This document shows, piece after piece, positions 39,956 through 49,712 of a DNA stretch of 64,000 nucleotides (position 1 is the stretch's first letter; every line of letters starts with the position of its first letter). Origin of the DNA: JAQBQB01 sp963846925 (GTDB lineage Bacteria; Gemmatimonadota; Gemmatimonadetes; Gemmatimonadales; Gemmatimonadaceae); the NCBI GenBank assembly GCA_963846925.1, contig CAWJXW010000006.1, positions 1-64,000 on the forward strand. The letters run 5' to 3'. The position numbers and the translations under genes are program-made. The notes below the pieces were generated by a model, which was given only the letters and a program-made list of their open reading frames with translations, made no database searches and was not told the origin of the DNA.

Positions 39956-40687
39956 ATGCCGTTCAAGATCCTGCTCGCGGCCGCCAGTCTGGTCGCCGGC
40001 GGTGTCGCCTCGGTCGTCGGGTTCGGGATCGGCAGCCTACTCACGCCGACGCTCGCGCTGGAGACCGGAACCAAGCTCGCCGTCGCCGCCGTCGCGATTC
40101 CGCACTTCGTGGGATCTCTGCAGCGTTTCTGGCTGCTGCGCTCTCACGTCGACCGCCGCGTGCTACTCGGCTTCGGCATCGCGAGCGCCGCCGGCGGATT
40201 GGCCGGCGCGCTTCTGCACACGCGCGTTTCGAATCGAGGCCTCGCCGTCGTCTTCGGCGCGCTGCTCATCCTTGCCGGCGTCTCAGAATTGTCCGGCTGG
40301 ATCCAACGCGTTCATTGGGGCCGCCGCGCGGCGTGGATCGCCGGCGCGCTATCCGGCGGCTTCGGGGGCCTCGTTGGAAATCAGGGCGGAATTCGTTCGG
40401 CAGCCATGCTCGGCTTCGACGTGCCGCGAACGTCGTTCGTCGCGACCGCCACGGCGATCGCTCTTTTCGTCGACGCCGCGCGTCTCCCCGTCTACCTCGC
40501 CACGCAATGGCACGAGGTGCTCTCGGCGTGGCCGAGTCTCGTGATCACGACGGTCGGCGTCGTGATCGGTACGGCCTTTGGCACCCGCGTCCTCGGCCGC
40601 ATCCCCGAGCGCATCTTCCGCCAGATCATCGCCGTGTTCCTGCTCGCGCTCGGCTTGTATATGGTGGTGGCCGGCGGATCCGCTTAG
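39956..40687 (+). CDS. TauE/SafE-family sulfite-exporter-like membrane permease
   Basis: 243 residues from ATG 39956 (MPFKILLAAASLVAGGVASV). Seven to eight TMs with the TauE/SafE duplicated signature: GGVASVVGFGIGSLLTPTLA near the N terminus and ALSGGFGGLVGNQGGIRSAA in the second half. Further TMs are VLLGFGIASAAGGLAGALLH and IIAVFLLALGLYMVVAGG. The family exports sulfite, organosulfonates or similar anions; the substrate here is unknown. The frame is intact. An upstream tandem repeat lies in what would be its 5' leader or promoter. Confidence 0.85.
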   Translation: MPFKILLAAASLVAGGVASVVGFGIGSLLTPTLALETGTKLAVAAVAIPHFVGSLQRFWLLRSHVDRRVLLGFGIASAAGGLAGALLHTRVSNRGLAVVFGALLILAGVSELSGWIQRVHWGRRAAWIAGALSGGFGGLVGNQGGIRSAAMLGFDVPRTSFVATATAIALFVDAARLPVYLATQWHEVLSAWPSLVITTVGVVIGTAFGTRVLGRIPERIFRQIIAVFLLALGLYMVVAGGSA

Positions 40688-40725
40688 TCCTTGCGCATCG
40701 CCGCTCCCGCGACCGCCTGTCCCGA

Positions 40726-40974
40726 TTGCAACTGCAACTGCTCACCGCAGAGGCGCGGAGGACGCAGAGGAACGGCCGCAGAGGTGAAGTCCGTTGCGCA
40801 ACGAGCCTGATTCTTTTGGACTGCCGCTCTGGAAGCCACTCGTTCCGTGGAGGCTTACGCTGCCGGGTCGAGGCATCCCGAGCGGCTTTCACAAAATGTC
40901 CCGGTTCGTTGCGCGACAGGGCTGACTCTGCGTGCTCTGCGTCCTCCGCGTCTCTGCGGTGAGTAGTTGCAGTT
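40726..40974. repeat. Large imperfect inverted-repeat element (~250 bases)
   Basis: The left arm around 40730-40785 (AACTGCAACTGCTCACCGCA, then GAGG-type purine-rich sequence) matches the reverse complement of 40926-40974 nearly base for base. Nested arms GTTGCGCAACGAGCC (40793-40807) and GGTTCGTTGCGCGAC (40903-40917) also pair. The transcript would fold into one long hairpin. The arms contain the ACCGCAGAG-x-CGCGGAGGACGCAGAG string that I recall as a dispersed repeat in soil bacteria. This fills the gene-free 40688-41010; I see no open frame worth calling. Confidence 0.7.
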
Positions 40975-41010
40975 ACGGGGGCGACGAACACAAGGGAACG
41001 ACCGAAGCCA

Positions 41011-42174
41011 CTATCTCGGCGCGGGCGACTTCGATGAGGCAGGCGCTGGGCCGGAACCGAAGACGTCGTCCCCGAACGAGGTCACGCTCCTCGGTCGCGC
41101 GTAGCCGAGGTGGTCGAGGCCGAAGATGTCCTCGATGCTCTTGAGCAGCGAGTAGTGGTTGTACGGCACCTCGGAAACGGTGCCCGGCTTGATGAATCGC
41201 GAGATCAGCACCGCGCCGATCCGCCCGCCGCCGAACATGCCGTCCTGTGCGACGCGTGCGTTCGGCCCCGGTATCTGTCCGCAGCATGACGAGCGATCGA
41301 TCGACAGCGCCTCGTCGAAGGTGATGATGAGCAGGCCGTCGTCACGGAACGCCTGAGATTCGGTGATGATCGGCACCCAGTGCTTGAGAAACAGGTTCGC
41401 CGATTCCAATCCGCCCGGCTCGCCGTTCACGCACGGGCGGTCGTGCCCGTCGTGGCAGAGATTCGGCGTGATGAATGAGAAGTTGGGCGTCGTCGATGCG
41501 GACTCGAGGTCCTTCGAGAGCGCCGGCAGGGCCACGACGCGCCGCTTGCACGACGGCGAATCGATCACCGAGTGGAAGTACATGAACGGGTTGTGCTTCG
41601 TCGCGTACTGGTCCGCCGGCGTCGCCCACTCGGTCGAGTCGGGCCGTCCGATCGTGGGATGCCCGCAGGTCGATGATTCGCGCGTCTCGTCGGCTCCCAT
41701 GTCCTCCATGTAGCCGCGCCATGTGTACGTGCGCGCTTCGAGCTGATTGGCGATCGTCTTGACGGACGCCGGATAGACGCATCCGGCGCCGATGGGCTGG
41801 CCGTCGGAGGTGGTGCCGGTTTGCACGAAGTCGACGAATTGCGGGCAGTCGATCTGCGTCTGCGCCGTGGCCGGCATCCCGCTGATCATCGCGATGTAGT
41901 TGTCGAGACTGAAATGCCCGATGCCGTAGTACTGGCGAAGCAGCGCGCCCTGCTTCCTCAGCGTGTCGGCGAGATACGTCGCGAGCGTGGTCGGCGCGAA
42001 CGTGGTGTCGAACCCCTGGTTCTCGAGCACGATCACGAACACGTGCTTGATTGGCGGCATCGCGACCGCGGCGTTCACCGCGGACTGGCTCGACTCGGTG
42101 CACGGCGCGACGAACGCGGCCGCCGAAAGCACGGAGGCGGCCGCAAAGGCACGGTGGCTCCGGAAAAGATGCAT
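41011..42174 (-). CDS. Secreted phosphoesterase (acid phosphatase AcpA / phospholipase C superfamily)
   Basis: 387 residues. Signal: FAAASVLSAAAFVAP-C, possibly a lipoprotein. The alkaline-phosphatase-superfamily core is visible: IKHVFVIVLENQGFDTTF with metal-binding Glu-Asn, YGIGHFSLDNYIAMISGMPA, PNFSFITPNLCHDGHDRPCV, LLIITFDEALSIDRSSCCGQ, GRIGAVLISRFIKPGTVSEV and PYNHYSLLKSIEDIFGLDHLG. These features define the PF04185 phosphoesterase family. It probably removes phosphate from phosphomonoesters or phospholipids in the periplasm. It is divergent from the DUF4956 gene and next to a cluster of other phosphate enzymes. Confidence 0.88.
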   Translation of the reverse strand: MHLFRSHRAFAAASVLSAAAFVAPCTESSQSAVNAAVAMPPIKHVFVIVLENQGFDTTFAPTTLATYLADTLRKQGALLRQYYGIGHFSLDNYIAMISGMPATAQTQIDCPQFVDFVQTGTTSDGQPIGAGCVYPASVKTIANQLEARTYTWRGYMEDMGADETRESSTCGHPTIGRPDSTEWATPADQYATKHNPFMYFHSVIDSPSCKRRVVALPALSKDLESASTTPNFSFITPNLCHDGHDRPCVNGEPGGLESANLFLKHWVPIITESQAFRDDGLLIITFDEALSIDRSSCCGQIPGPNARVAQDGMFGGGRIGAVLISRFIKPGTVSEVPYNHYSLLKSIEDIFGLDHLGYARPRSVTSFGDDVFGSGPAPASSKSPAPR

Positions 42175-42283
42175 CTAATGATTGCCTCGTATGTTGGTGA
42201 GCCCGCTCGCCTTGAGCCTGTAACCTAGTCGCGCGTAGAGGTTTCGCGTGCAGGGCTCGCCGCCGTGGTACCGATCGTGCGAT

Positions 42284-43465
42284 ATGGCAAACGCGACCGC
42301 CCCAGTCACTGTCGGGAACGCTCGCACCCCATCGCCTATGAGCTTCTTCACTCGCTTAATCGATTTTATCACCCTGGGCTCCGAGGCCCCGTTCAGACGA
42401 TTGTTTGCGTACTACTTGGCCCTCGCCCTGGCGTTCGTCCTGCTGTACAGGTTCTTCCCGTCCATCGACAGCGTCATGTCGGGCGATCGGCTCGTGCAGC
42501 TCGCCAAGACCCCGTCGTTTCTGCAGGACGGACTGTCGACCGGTCAGGTCCAGGCGCCTGTCGCCAGCATTCAATCTCGCGTGGAGTTCGCCGCGAGCAC
42601 CCTCTTCGTCTTCGTGAGCACGTTCCTGCTCATGCTGCCGGTGACCTGGGTGTACATGTCGGCCCGATGGGGCCGCGGGTACAACCAGTCCGTCGTTCAG
42701 GCCCTGATCGTCCTGCCGATGATCGTCGCCGGCGTCGTTCTCATCGTTCGCAACAGCCTCGCGCTCGCGTTCAGCCTCGGCGGCATCGTCGCGGCGGTGC
42801 GGTTCCGCGCGAACATGAGCGACACGCGTGACATCGTGTACATCTTCCTCGCGATCGTCGTCGGGTTCGCGGCCGGTGTGCAGGTAATCATGGTCGCGCT
42901 CCTGCTGACGATCCTCTTCAACTTCGTGCTCGTGGCGCTCTGGCGCTACGACTTCGGCCGTCCCGTTCTCGAGCCCACCGCGGCCGCGACGTGGGCCGAG
43001 CCGCTGCACGATCTGGCGGGAACGGATCACGGCGGCGTGCCGGTTCCCGACCGCGACCTCGTCCTCGCGCTGACCCCGAAGAAGGCCGAGGCGCTGGCCG
43101 AGCGATTCAGTCGTGTGAAGAGCATCCTCGGCCCGAAGGGGAAGAAGCCGAAGTACGACGCGGTCATCGCCATCACGACGAACGAAGTCACCGAAGCGCA
43201 GAAACACATCGAGCCCGCGCTCGACAACGTCACGAAGCGGTGGCGGCTCGACGAGGTCGTGAACAACAAGGGCAAGCCGTCGGAGATCTACTATCTCGTC
43301 CATACGCGGAAGTCGGTGCCGCGCGACGCGATGGTGACGGCGATTCGCTCGACCGCCAACGGCGCCATCTCCGACGTGGACGTCGAAGTCGGCGACGCGA
43401 TCGACAAGGAGCGCGGCGAGGAACGACAGCAGCGCAAAGCGCGCGAGAAGGGGACCGACGGATGA
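42284..43465 (+). CDS. DUF4956 membrane protein
   Basis: 393 residues from ATG 42284 (MANATAPVTVG); ATG 42248 and a start at MSFFTRLIDFITLG are alternatives. Four to five TMs: LFAYYLALALAFVLLYRFFP, LFVFVSTFLLMLPVTWVYMS, VVQALIVLPMIVAGVVLIVR, and IVYIFLAIVVGFAAGVQVIM. The family core SLGGIVAAVRFRANMSDTRD lies between the last two. The soluble C-terminal ~150 residues (PKYDAVIAITTNEVTEAQKH onward) look like a small alpha/beta domain. DUF4956 genes often neighbour polyphosphate polymerase (VTC) or CotH-kinase genes; function unproven. The stop overlaps the next ATG by 4 bases. Confidence 0.87.
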   Translation: MANATAPVTVGNARTPSPMSFFTRLIDFITLGSEAPFRRLFAYYLALALAFVLLYRFFPSIDSVMSGDRLVQLAKTPSFLQDGLSTGQVQAPVASIQSRVEFAASTLFVFVSTFLLMLPVTWVYMSARWGRGYNQSVVQALIVLPMIVAGVVLIVRNSLALAFSLGGIVAAVRFRANMSDTRDIVYIFLAIVVGFAAGVQVIMVALLLTILFNFVLVALWRYDFGRPVLEPTAAATWAEPLHDLAGTDHGGVPVPDRDLVLALTPKKAEALAERFSRVKSILGPKGKKPKYDAVIAITTNEVTEAQKHIEPALDNVTKRWRLDEVVNNKGKPSEIYYLVHTRKSVPRDAMVTAIRSTANGAISDVDVEVGDAIDKERGEERQQRKAREKGTDG

Positions 43466-44368
43466 CGTCGGCGCGGCACACTGCGGCGCTGGCGATGTGC
43501 TTGCTCGCCGCCGGGGCGTGCCAGCGGGGCCCCGACGATCTGGCGACTGCGGACAGCAGACGTCGTCGCGGTCGCCCGAGCGACTCGCTTGCAACGTGAG
43601 CTGGCCAGCAACGATCCGTCCTGGCAAACGACGCCTCTCGCGCGATGGGTTCTGCCGCGCGAGCTCCGCGAGATCTCCGGGTTGACGCTGTCGAAAGACG
43701 GACGACTCCTCGCCCAGACCGACGAGATCGGAAAGGTCTGGGAGTTGGACTATCGCCGCGGGATCCTCGTGAAGCGATTCGCGCTCGGCGACGGCGGCGT
43801 CCACGGCGACTTCGAGGGGATCACCACGGTCGACAGCGTGATGTACCTCCTCACCAGCAAGGGAAAGCTCTACGAGTTCCACGAGGGCGCGAACCACGCC
43901 GACGTCGGATTCGACGTCCACGACACCAAGCTCGAGAGCGCGTGCGAGTTCGAGGGGGTCGCGTTCGATCCGACGCTCAACTCGCTGCTGCTCGCCTGCA
44001 AGCACGTCCTCGACTCGACGGCCAACAACGCCATCGTCATCTACCGTTGGCGTCTGTCCGGCGACAAGAAGGACCGCTTGTCGCGTCTCGTCGTGCCGAT
44101 CGCCTCGGTCATCGGCACGAACGATTGGAAGTCGTTCCATCCGTCGGACATCACCATCGATCCGTTCTCGGGCAACTACGTCTTGATCGCGTCCAAGGAG
44201 CGCGGGCTGATCGAGATCACGCCCACGGGCGCGCCGGTGTTGGCGCGCGCCCTTCCCCCGGACCACATCCAGCCCGAGGGGGTCGCGATCACGAAGGACA
44301 GCATTCTCATCATCAGTGACGAGGGCGGCACTGACCTCGGCATGATCACTCTTTATAGGTGGCCGTAG
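43462..44368 (+). CDS. SdiA-regulated-like beta-propeller lipoprotein (frame change near 43565)
   Basis: ATG 43462 gives MTSARHTAALAMCLLAAGAC, a lipoprotein signal with lipobox AAGAC. After a frame change near 43565 the domain reads LREISGLTLSKDGRLLAQTD, EIGKVWELDYRRG, GDFEGITTVDSVMYLLTSKG, CEFEGVAFDPTLNSLLLACK, HPSDITIDPFSGNYVLIASK, QPEGVAITKDSILIISDEGG and ends MITLYRWP. The repeated EG-(I/V)-(T/A) blades match the SdiA-regulated (YjiK-like) family, propellers of unclear function anchored in the envelope. It sits between DUF4956 (4-base overlap) and the barrel fusion protein (1 base), so the three form one operon. Confidence 0.8.
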
Positions 44369-44369
44369 C

Positions 44370-46973
44370 ATGCGCCTCTATTCCGCACGAGCGATGAGCA
44401 GCGTGATCGGAGCCGCGTCGATTGTCGGCGCGTTTTGGACTCCGGCGCTCGCCCTGCAGCAACCGCATCCGACTCTCGCCAACGGAACGCTCGCCGTTCC
44501 GATGCCGGGGACCGACAGCGTCACCGTGGCCGCCGGCGCGCGTTATCGCGCCGGCGATTTCCGGCGATGGTTCTCGGGCGATCTCTACCGCGATCTCTGG
44601 ACGACGCCGATTCGCGTTCCGGTCCTCGATCTCGAGAAGTACGCCGGCGGGCTGAAGCCGACCAAGACCGGCGGCGGCATGCAGACGAAGACACTCCAGT
44701 TCGATGCGGCGGACGGCCGGGAGTTCGTGTTTCGGACCGTCGACAAGTCCGGCACGACCGCGCCGATCGAAGTGCGAAAGTCCCCGGTGAACGGACTGAT
44801 TCAGGATCAAGTGGGCGCGATGCATCCCGCCGCCGCGGAGATTGCGGCGCCGATCGTCGAAGCGGCCGGCGTCCTGCACCCCGTGGCGACGATCGTCATG
44901 ATGCCCGACGACCCAAAGCTGGGCGAACACCGAAAGGAATTCGCCGGCAAGCTCGGCATGATCGAAGAGTTGCCGAAAGCTCCCAAGGAGGGCACGGGTT
45001 TCGGCGGCGCCACGAAAGTCATCGAGAGCCCCGAGTTGCTGAAGCAGCTCGAGACCGACCCGAAAGATCACGTGGACAGCCGAGCGTTTCTGGCGGCGCG
45101 CCTCACCGACTTTCTGATCAATGACAACGATCGCAACTGGCACCAATGGAAGTGGGCGCGCATCGAAGGCGAGTCGAAGCACGAGTGGGAACCGATCGCC
45201 CGCGACCGCGACCATGCGTTCGTGTCGTACGACGGTTTGATGGACTCGTTCGGTCGTCTCATCAGCTCCAGCATCGTCAAGTTCAACGGCGTCATCAGCA
45301 CCCCCGGGTTGACGTCGGTGGACGATCTCGATCGGCGATTGCTGTCCGAGCTGCCGAAACCGGTTTGGGACTCCGTGGCGAACGCGATCCAGCGACGAGT
45401 CACCGACTCGGTCATACACGCCGCCGTGCGCGCGATGCCGCCCGAGTACTGGGAGTCGGGACCCAAGCTGGAGGACATCCTGAAGCGCCGTCGCGCGGGC
45501 ATTCCGAACGCGGCCGACGACTACTATCGGAGGCTCGCCGAGCGAGTCCAGGTAGACGGGACCGATTCCGCGGACGTCGCCACGATTCGCCGGGTGAGCG
45601 ACAAGTACGTAGAGGTTCGCCTCGAGTCCGGTGGCACGACTTTCTACTCGCGTCGCTTCGACGTCGATGAGACGCGCGAGATTCTGGTCTACCTGCACGG
45701 CGGCGACGACACCGCCATCGTGAGCGGGAACGTCGGCCAGAGCATTCTCGTGCGCGTCATCGGCGGCAACGGCACGAACACGTTCGTCGATTCGTCCGCG
45801 GTCGGCGGCTCGCGACATCCGACGCGATTCTACGACGCCGGCAAGACCGAAGGCGTGTCGTATGGCCCAGACACCGTCTTCGAACGACGCCCCTGGGAGC
45901 ATCGGTACGGAACGCTGCTTCCGCCGCGCCCTGACGACGGCGCGTCCATTCGTCCGTCTGCCGGTCTGAGCTCGAGCGACCGCCTCGGATTGACGCCCAA
46001 GTTCGGGTTGACGCGTTACACGTACGGATTCCTCGACCGGCCCTACGAGTCGATGCTATCCGTCGACGGCGCATACGCGACGGGCTTCAATCGTGGACGC
46101 GTCAGCGTTCTGATGGACCGGCGCTTCGAGTCGTCGCCGCTCCACGTCACCGCGCTCGGGCGCGTGTCCGACATTCAGTTCGTCGGTTTCAACGGTTTCG
46201 GCAACGCGACGAGTGACAGCGGGCACGCGCAGTCGTTCTTCGACGTCCATCAGCGCCAGTGGTTCCTGAATCCAGCCGTTGGCCTGTCGCTCGGATCGTG
46301 GACCGACATTTCCCTCGGCCCCGTCGTCCAGCATTCTGTCGTGGACAGCGCGAGAAGCCCCTTCCTGGCGGAGACGCGCCCGTACGGATTCGGAACGTTC
46401 AGTCAGGCGGGTCTGATGCTGAACGCGAAATACGAGCGCGTTCCGGCGCCGGGCGAAGACGAGACGTTCGTCCGCGACCGGTACCTGGTCCAAGCGACCG
46501 GCGCCTACTATCCGGCGATGTGGGACGTTCGCTCACCCTTCGAGGTAGCGTCACTCGCGCTCGGCGCGTCGTTCGAGATTCCGATTCCGACGCGACCTCT
46601 GTTCGTGGCGCGCGCCGGCGGCAAGAAGCTCTTCGGCGACTTCCCGTTCTACGAAGCCGCCGTGCTCGGCGGCCACGAGACAACCCAGTACATCACCTCG
46701 CAGCGGTACGCCGGCGACGGCTCGCTTTACGCCACTTCGGAGCTGTACGTCCCGCTCGCTCGGTTCACGTTCCTGATCCCGGCGCGCGCGGGTGTCACGG
46801 GCGTCGCCGAATCGGGCCGCGTGTACTACCAGGGAAGCTCTCCCGGCGGCTGGCATTCGACGACGGGCGGAGGAATCTGGATAGGTCGGGTCTATGGGTC
46901 CGAGATGCTCAGCATCGTTCAAACGACTGGCGAACAACACGGGCTTCAGTTCCGGCTGGGACTCAGCTTCTGA
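44370..46973 (+). CDS. Fusion protein: kinase-like N-terminal half plus C-terminal outer-membrane barrel (copy 1)
   Basis: 867 residues, intact. Signal peptide to about residue 30. Residues 90-130 (GGLKP, GGGMQTKTLQF, REFVFRTVDKS) look like a glycine-rich N-lobe with a candidate ATP-binding Lys. Residues 247-262 (DFLINDNDRNWHQWKW) and 278-284 (RDRDHAF) resemble the catalytic-loop and metal-binding segments of CotH/HipA/Fam20-like kinases. A beta domain follows (IVSGNVGQSILVRVIGGNGT, ~460-480). From ~545 to the end (TPKFGLTRYTYGFLDRPYES; IWIGRVYGSEMLSIVQTTGE; LQFRLGLSF) it is an Omp85/surface-antigen-like barrel with C-terminal Phe. I recall similar modules fused to metallophosphoesterases in Bacteroidota. 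The kinase role is inferred. Confidence 0.78.
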   Translation: MRLYSARAMSSVIGAASIVGAFWTPALALQQPHPTLANGTLAVPMPGTDSVTVAAGARYRAGDFRRWFSGDLYRDLWTTPIRVPVLDLEKYAGGLKPTKTGGGMQTKTLQFDAADGREFVFRTVDKSGTTAPIEVRKSPVNGLIQDQVGAMHPAAAEIAAPIVEAAGVLHPVATIVMMPDDPKLGEHRKEFAGKLGMIEELPKAPKEGTGFGGATKVIESPELLKQLETDPKDHVDSRAFLAARLTDFLINDNDRNWHQWKWARIEGESKHEWEPIARDRDHAFVSYDGLMDSFGRLISSSIVKFNGVISTPGLTSVDDLDRRLLSELPKPVWDSVANAIQRRVTDSVIHAAVRAMPPEYWESGPKLEDILKRRRAGIPNAADDYYRRLAERVQVDGTDSADVATIRRVSDKYVEVRLESGGTTFYSRRFDVDETREILVYLHGGDDTAIVSGNVGQSILVRVIGGNGTNTFVDSSAVGGSRHPTRFYDAGKTEGVSYGPDTVFERRPWEHRYGTLLPPRPDDGASIRPSAGLSSSDRLGLTPKFGLTRYTYGFLDRPYESMLSVDGAYATGFNRGRVSVLMDRRFESSPLHVTALGRVSDIQFVGFNGFGNATSDSGHAQSFFDVHQRQWFLNPAVGLSLGSWTDISLGPVVQHSVVDSARSPFLAETRPYGFGTFSQAGLMLNAKYERVPAPGEDETFVRDRYLVQATGAYYPAMWDVRSPFEVASLALGASFEIPIPTRPLFVARAGGKKLFGDFPFYEAAVLGGHETTQYITSQRYAGDGSLYATSELYVPLARFTFLIPARAGVTGVAESGRVYYQGSSPGGWHSTTGGGIWIGRVYGSEMLSIVQTTGEQHGLQFRLGLSF

Positions 46974-47014
46974 TGCGGGCGAAATAGTGAACGTGGACTG
47001 ATCGGGATCACGCC

Positions 47015-47070
47015 GACGAAGGCGGCGCGGCCTTTGGCATGATCACTCTCTTATAGCTGGACGTAGCATG
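47015..47070 (+). repeat. Duplication scar: copy of the 3' end of the upstream lipoprotein gene and the leader
   Basis: 47015-47070 repeats 44318-44372 (GGCATGATCACTCT and GTAGCATG are identical; about eight differences and one indel over 55 bases). The original carries the last codons of the SdiA-regulated-like gene and the start codon of barrel copy 1. The copy lies in front of barrel copy 2. It shows the breakpoint of a tandem duplication. Confidence 0.75.
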
Positions 47071-49702
47071 TATGACTTCACACGCTCCTTTGTTCAGCGG
47101 TTCGTTATTCGCGCAACCGCGGTGGCCGTCGCGCTTCCAGCGACGGCGCTCGCGCAGCAGCAACCGGCTCCGCCGAAGGACGTCCCCGCCCCGTCGGTTC
47201 GACTGAAGCCGGCGAAGGGACCCGCGGCTCCGGCAGAGAGCGCATCCGTCGTCCCCGGCCCGCGCTATGAAGTGGGGCCGGTGTTGCGCTGGTTCGACGG
47301 CGACGCCTACCGCGACCTGTGGACGACGACGATTCGCGTTCCCGTGCTGAACCTCCAGACGTTCGCTCCCGGCGGCCTACGCGCGGTGAAGGAAGGAGGC
47401 GGGATGCAGACCAAGAATCTGCGCCTCGAGACCACGAACGGCGACGAGTACGTGTTCCGGCTCGTCGACAAGGCGGCCAGCGGAGTGCCGTCGGAGTTGC
47501 ACGGCACTCCCGTGCAGCAGGTCCTCCAGGACGTCGTCAGCTCGCAGAATCCGGCGGCGGCGCAGGTCGCCGCGCCGATCGTCGAAGCCGCCGGCGTGCT
47601 GCACGCGACCGCGACGCTGATGGTGATGCCCAACGACCCCGCGCTCGGCGAGTTCCGACACGACTTCGCGGGCCGACTCGGCGAGATCGAGCCCTTCCCC
47701 AACGTGCCCAAAGATTCGAAGGAGGGTTGGGCGGGTGCGTCGAAGATCATCGACAGCCCGGAGCTACTGAAGCTCCTCAATACCGAGGCGGAGGAGCACG
47801 TCGACGCGCGCAAGTTTCTCATGGCGCGGCTCACGGACTTTCTCATCAACGACAACGACCGCCACGCCGGCCAGTGGAAATGGGCGCGTTTCTCGTCCGA
47901 ATCAAAGACGGAGTGGCAGCCGATCGCGCGCGACCGGGATCACGCCTTCGTGTCGTACGACGGAGTCATTGGCAGGGCCGGGCGGGTGATCAAGCAGAGC
48001 ATCGTCACGTTCAATGGCAAGCCGAACGTTCCCGGTCTCACCTCGCCGAACGACATCGACCAGCGGTTGCTATCCGGATTGGAGAAACCGGCCTGGGACT
48101 CGATCGCTCGCGATCTTCAACAGCGCGTGACGGACTCGGTGATTCACGCCGCCGTCATGACGCTGCCGGCCGAGTACCGCTCGATCGCCCCGCACATGGA
48201 GGCGGTGCTCAAGCAGCGGCGCGCGGCGATTCCGACTGCGGCCGACCAGTACTACCGCGAGCTCGCGGCGCGCGTGCAGGTGAACGGAACGGACTCGGCG
48301 GACCGCGCGACCATCGTGCGAACCGCCGACGGCTCCGTCGACGTGCGCATCGAGTCGGGAGGCACGGCGTTCTACTCGCGCCGGTTCAAGCCGGGCGAGA
48401 CGCGCGAGATCCTCGTGTACCTTCACAACGGCGACGACACCGCTATCGTCACCGGGCGGGCGGATGAGAGCATTGTCGTGCGTGTGATCGGAGGCAACGG
48501 CAACAACGTGCTCGTCGACTCGTCGACCGTCGCCGGCCACGCGCACCCGACGCATTTCTACGACGCGGGACCGACGAGCGGGATCTCCTATGGCCTCGAC
48601 ACGCTGTTCGTGCGTCTGCCATGGGAAGAGCGGAAGGGAAAGCTCGGTCCAGCGGTGCCGAACTATGGCGCCGATATCCTGCCGCACGTCGGGCCTCAAC
48701 GACCCACGCACGCTGGGCCTCACGCCGTTGCTCGGCTTCACGCGCTACACCTACGGCTTCCTCGATCGCCCGTACTCGTCGATGCTCGACGTCAACGCCG
48801 AGTATGCGACGCAGTTCAGGGGGGCACGCGTGTCGGCCCTGTTCGACAAACGGTTCGAGGCGTCGCCGCTTCACGTCGGCGTCTTCGGCCGGGTGTCTGA
48901 CTTGCAGTACGTCAACTTCTTCGGATTCGGCAACGCATCCGTGGATACGCTTCCGTCCAGCAACAATTTCTTCGAAGTGCACCAGCGACAGTTGGGCTTG
49001 AGCCCGGTCGTGGGCCTCGCGATCGGTCAGTGGGCCGACGTGACGCTCGGTCCGTCGATCCTGCACGCCACCACGGACAGCGCGAGCAGTCCGTTCCTCG
49101 GTCTCTCGCATCCGTACGGGTTCGGCACCTTCAATGAAGGGGCCCTTCAGCTCGTCGCGCGCTACGACCGCCACCCTTGGAGAGTCGACTCGGTCACGCC
49201 GTCCAACCACATCCTCGCCGTTGCGAGCGGTGGCGTCTACCCGAAGATGATGGACGTCACCTCGACGTTCGGCAAAGCGACGGTCGCGTTCGACGCGGCG
49301 CTCCAGCTGCCGATTCCCACGACACCGACGTTGACCCTCCGCAGCGGCGGAACGAAGCTATGGGGTGACTTCCCATTCTTTGAGGCGGCGACGATCGGCG
49401 GCGACCACACGACGCAGTTCATCGACGCACAGCGGTTCGCGGGCGATGCGTCGCTCTACGCGACGTCGGAGCTGCTCGTGCCACTGACGCGTTTCAAGTT
49501 CGTGATTCCTGTTCGCGCCGGCGTCGTCGGTGTCGCCGAGGCGGGGCGCGTGTACGTCGACGGCTCGTCGCCGGGAGGATGGCACTCCACGGCGGGTGGA
49601 GGCATCTGGATCGGGCGCGTCTACGGGTCGCAGACGCTCAGCCTGATAGAAACCGGCGGCTTCAAGAGCGGGGTCCAGGTTCGTTTGGGCCTCAGCTTCT
49701 AG
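47068..49702 (+). CDS. Fusion protein: kinase-like N-terminal half plus outer-membrane barrel (copy 2, frame change near 48695)
   Basis: Tandem paralogue of the preceding gene, about 877 codons. Signal peptide ATAVAVALPATALAQ. Same blocks: PGGLRAVKEGGGMQTKNLRL, DEYVFRLVDKA, DFLINDNDRHAGQWKWARF, PIARDRDHAFVSYDG, then IVVRVIGGNGNNVLVDSS. This copy keeps the complete DNDRH (copy 1 has DNDRN), so it is the better candidate for an active kinase-like centre. Near 48695 the frame shifts into NDPRTLGLTPLLGFTRYTYG and the barrel continues to SGVQVRLGLSF at 49702. A metallophosphoesterase gene starts 10 bases later. Confidence 0.78.
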
Positions 49703-49712
49703 CGAGGAGCAC

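Noticed and set aside
42356..44371. 671-codon minus-strand open frame
   Set aside because: Antisense to DUF4956 and the SdiA-regulated-like gene; no domain content.
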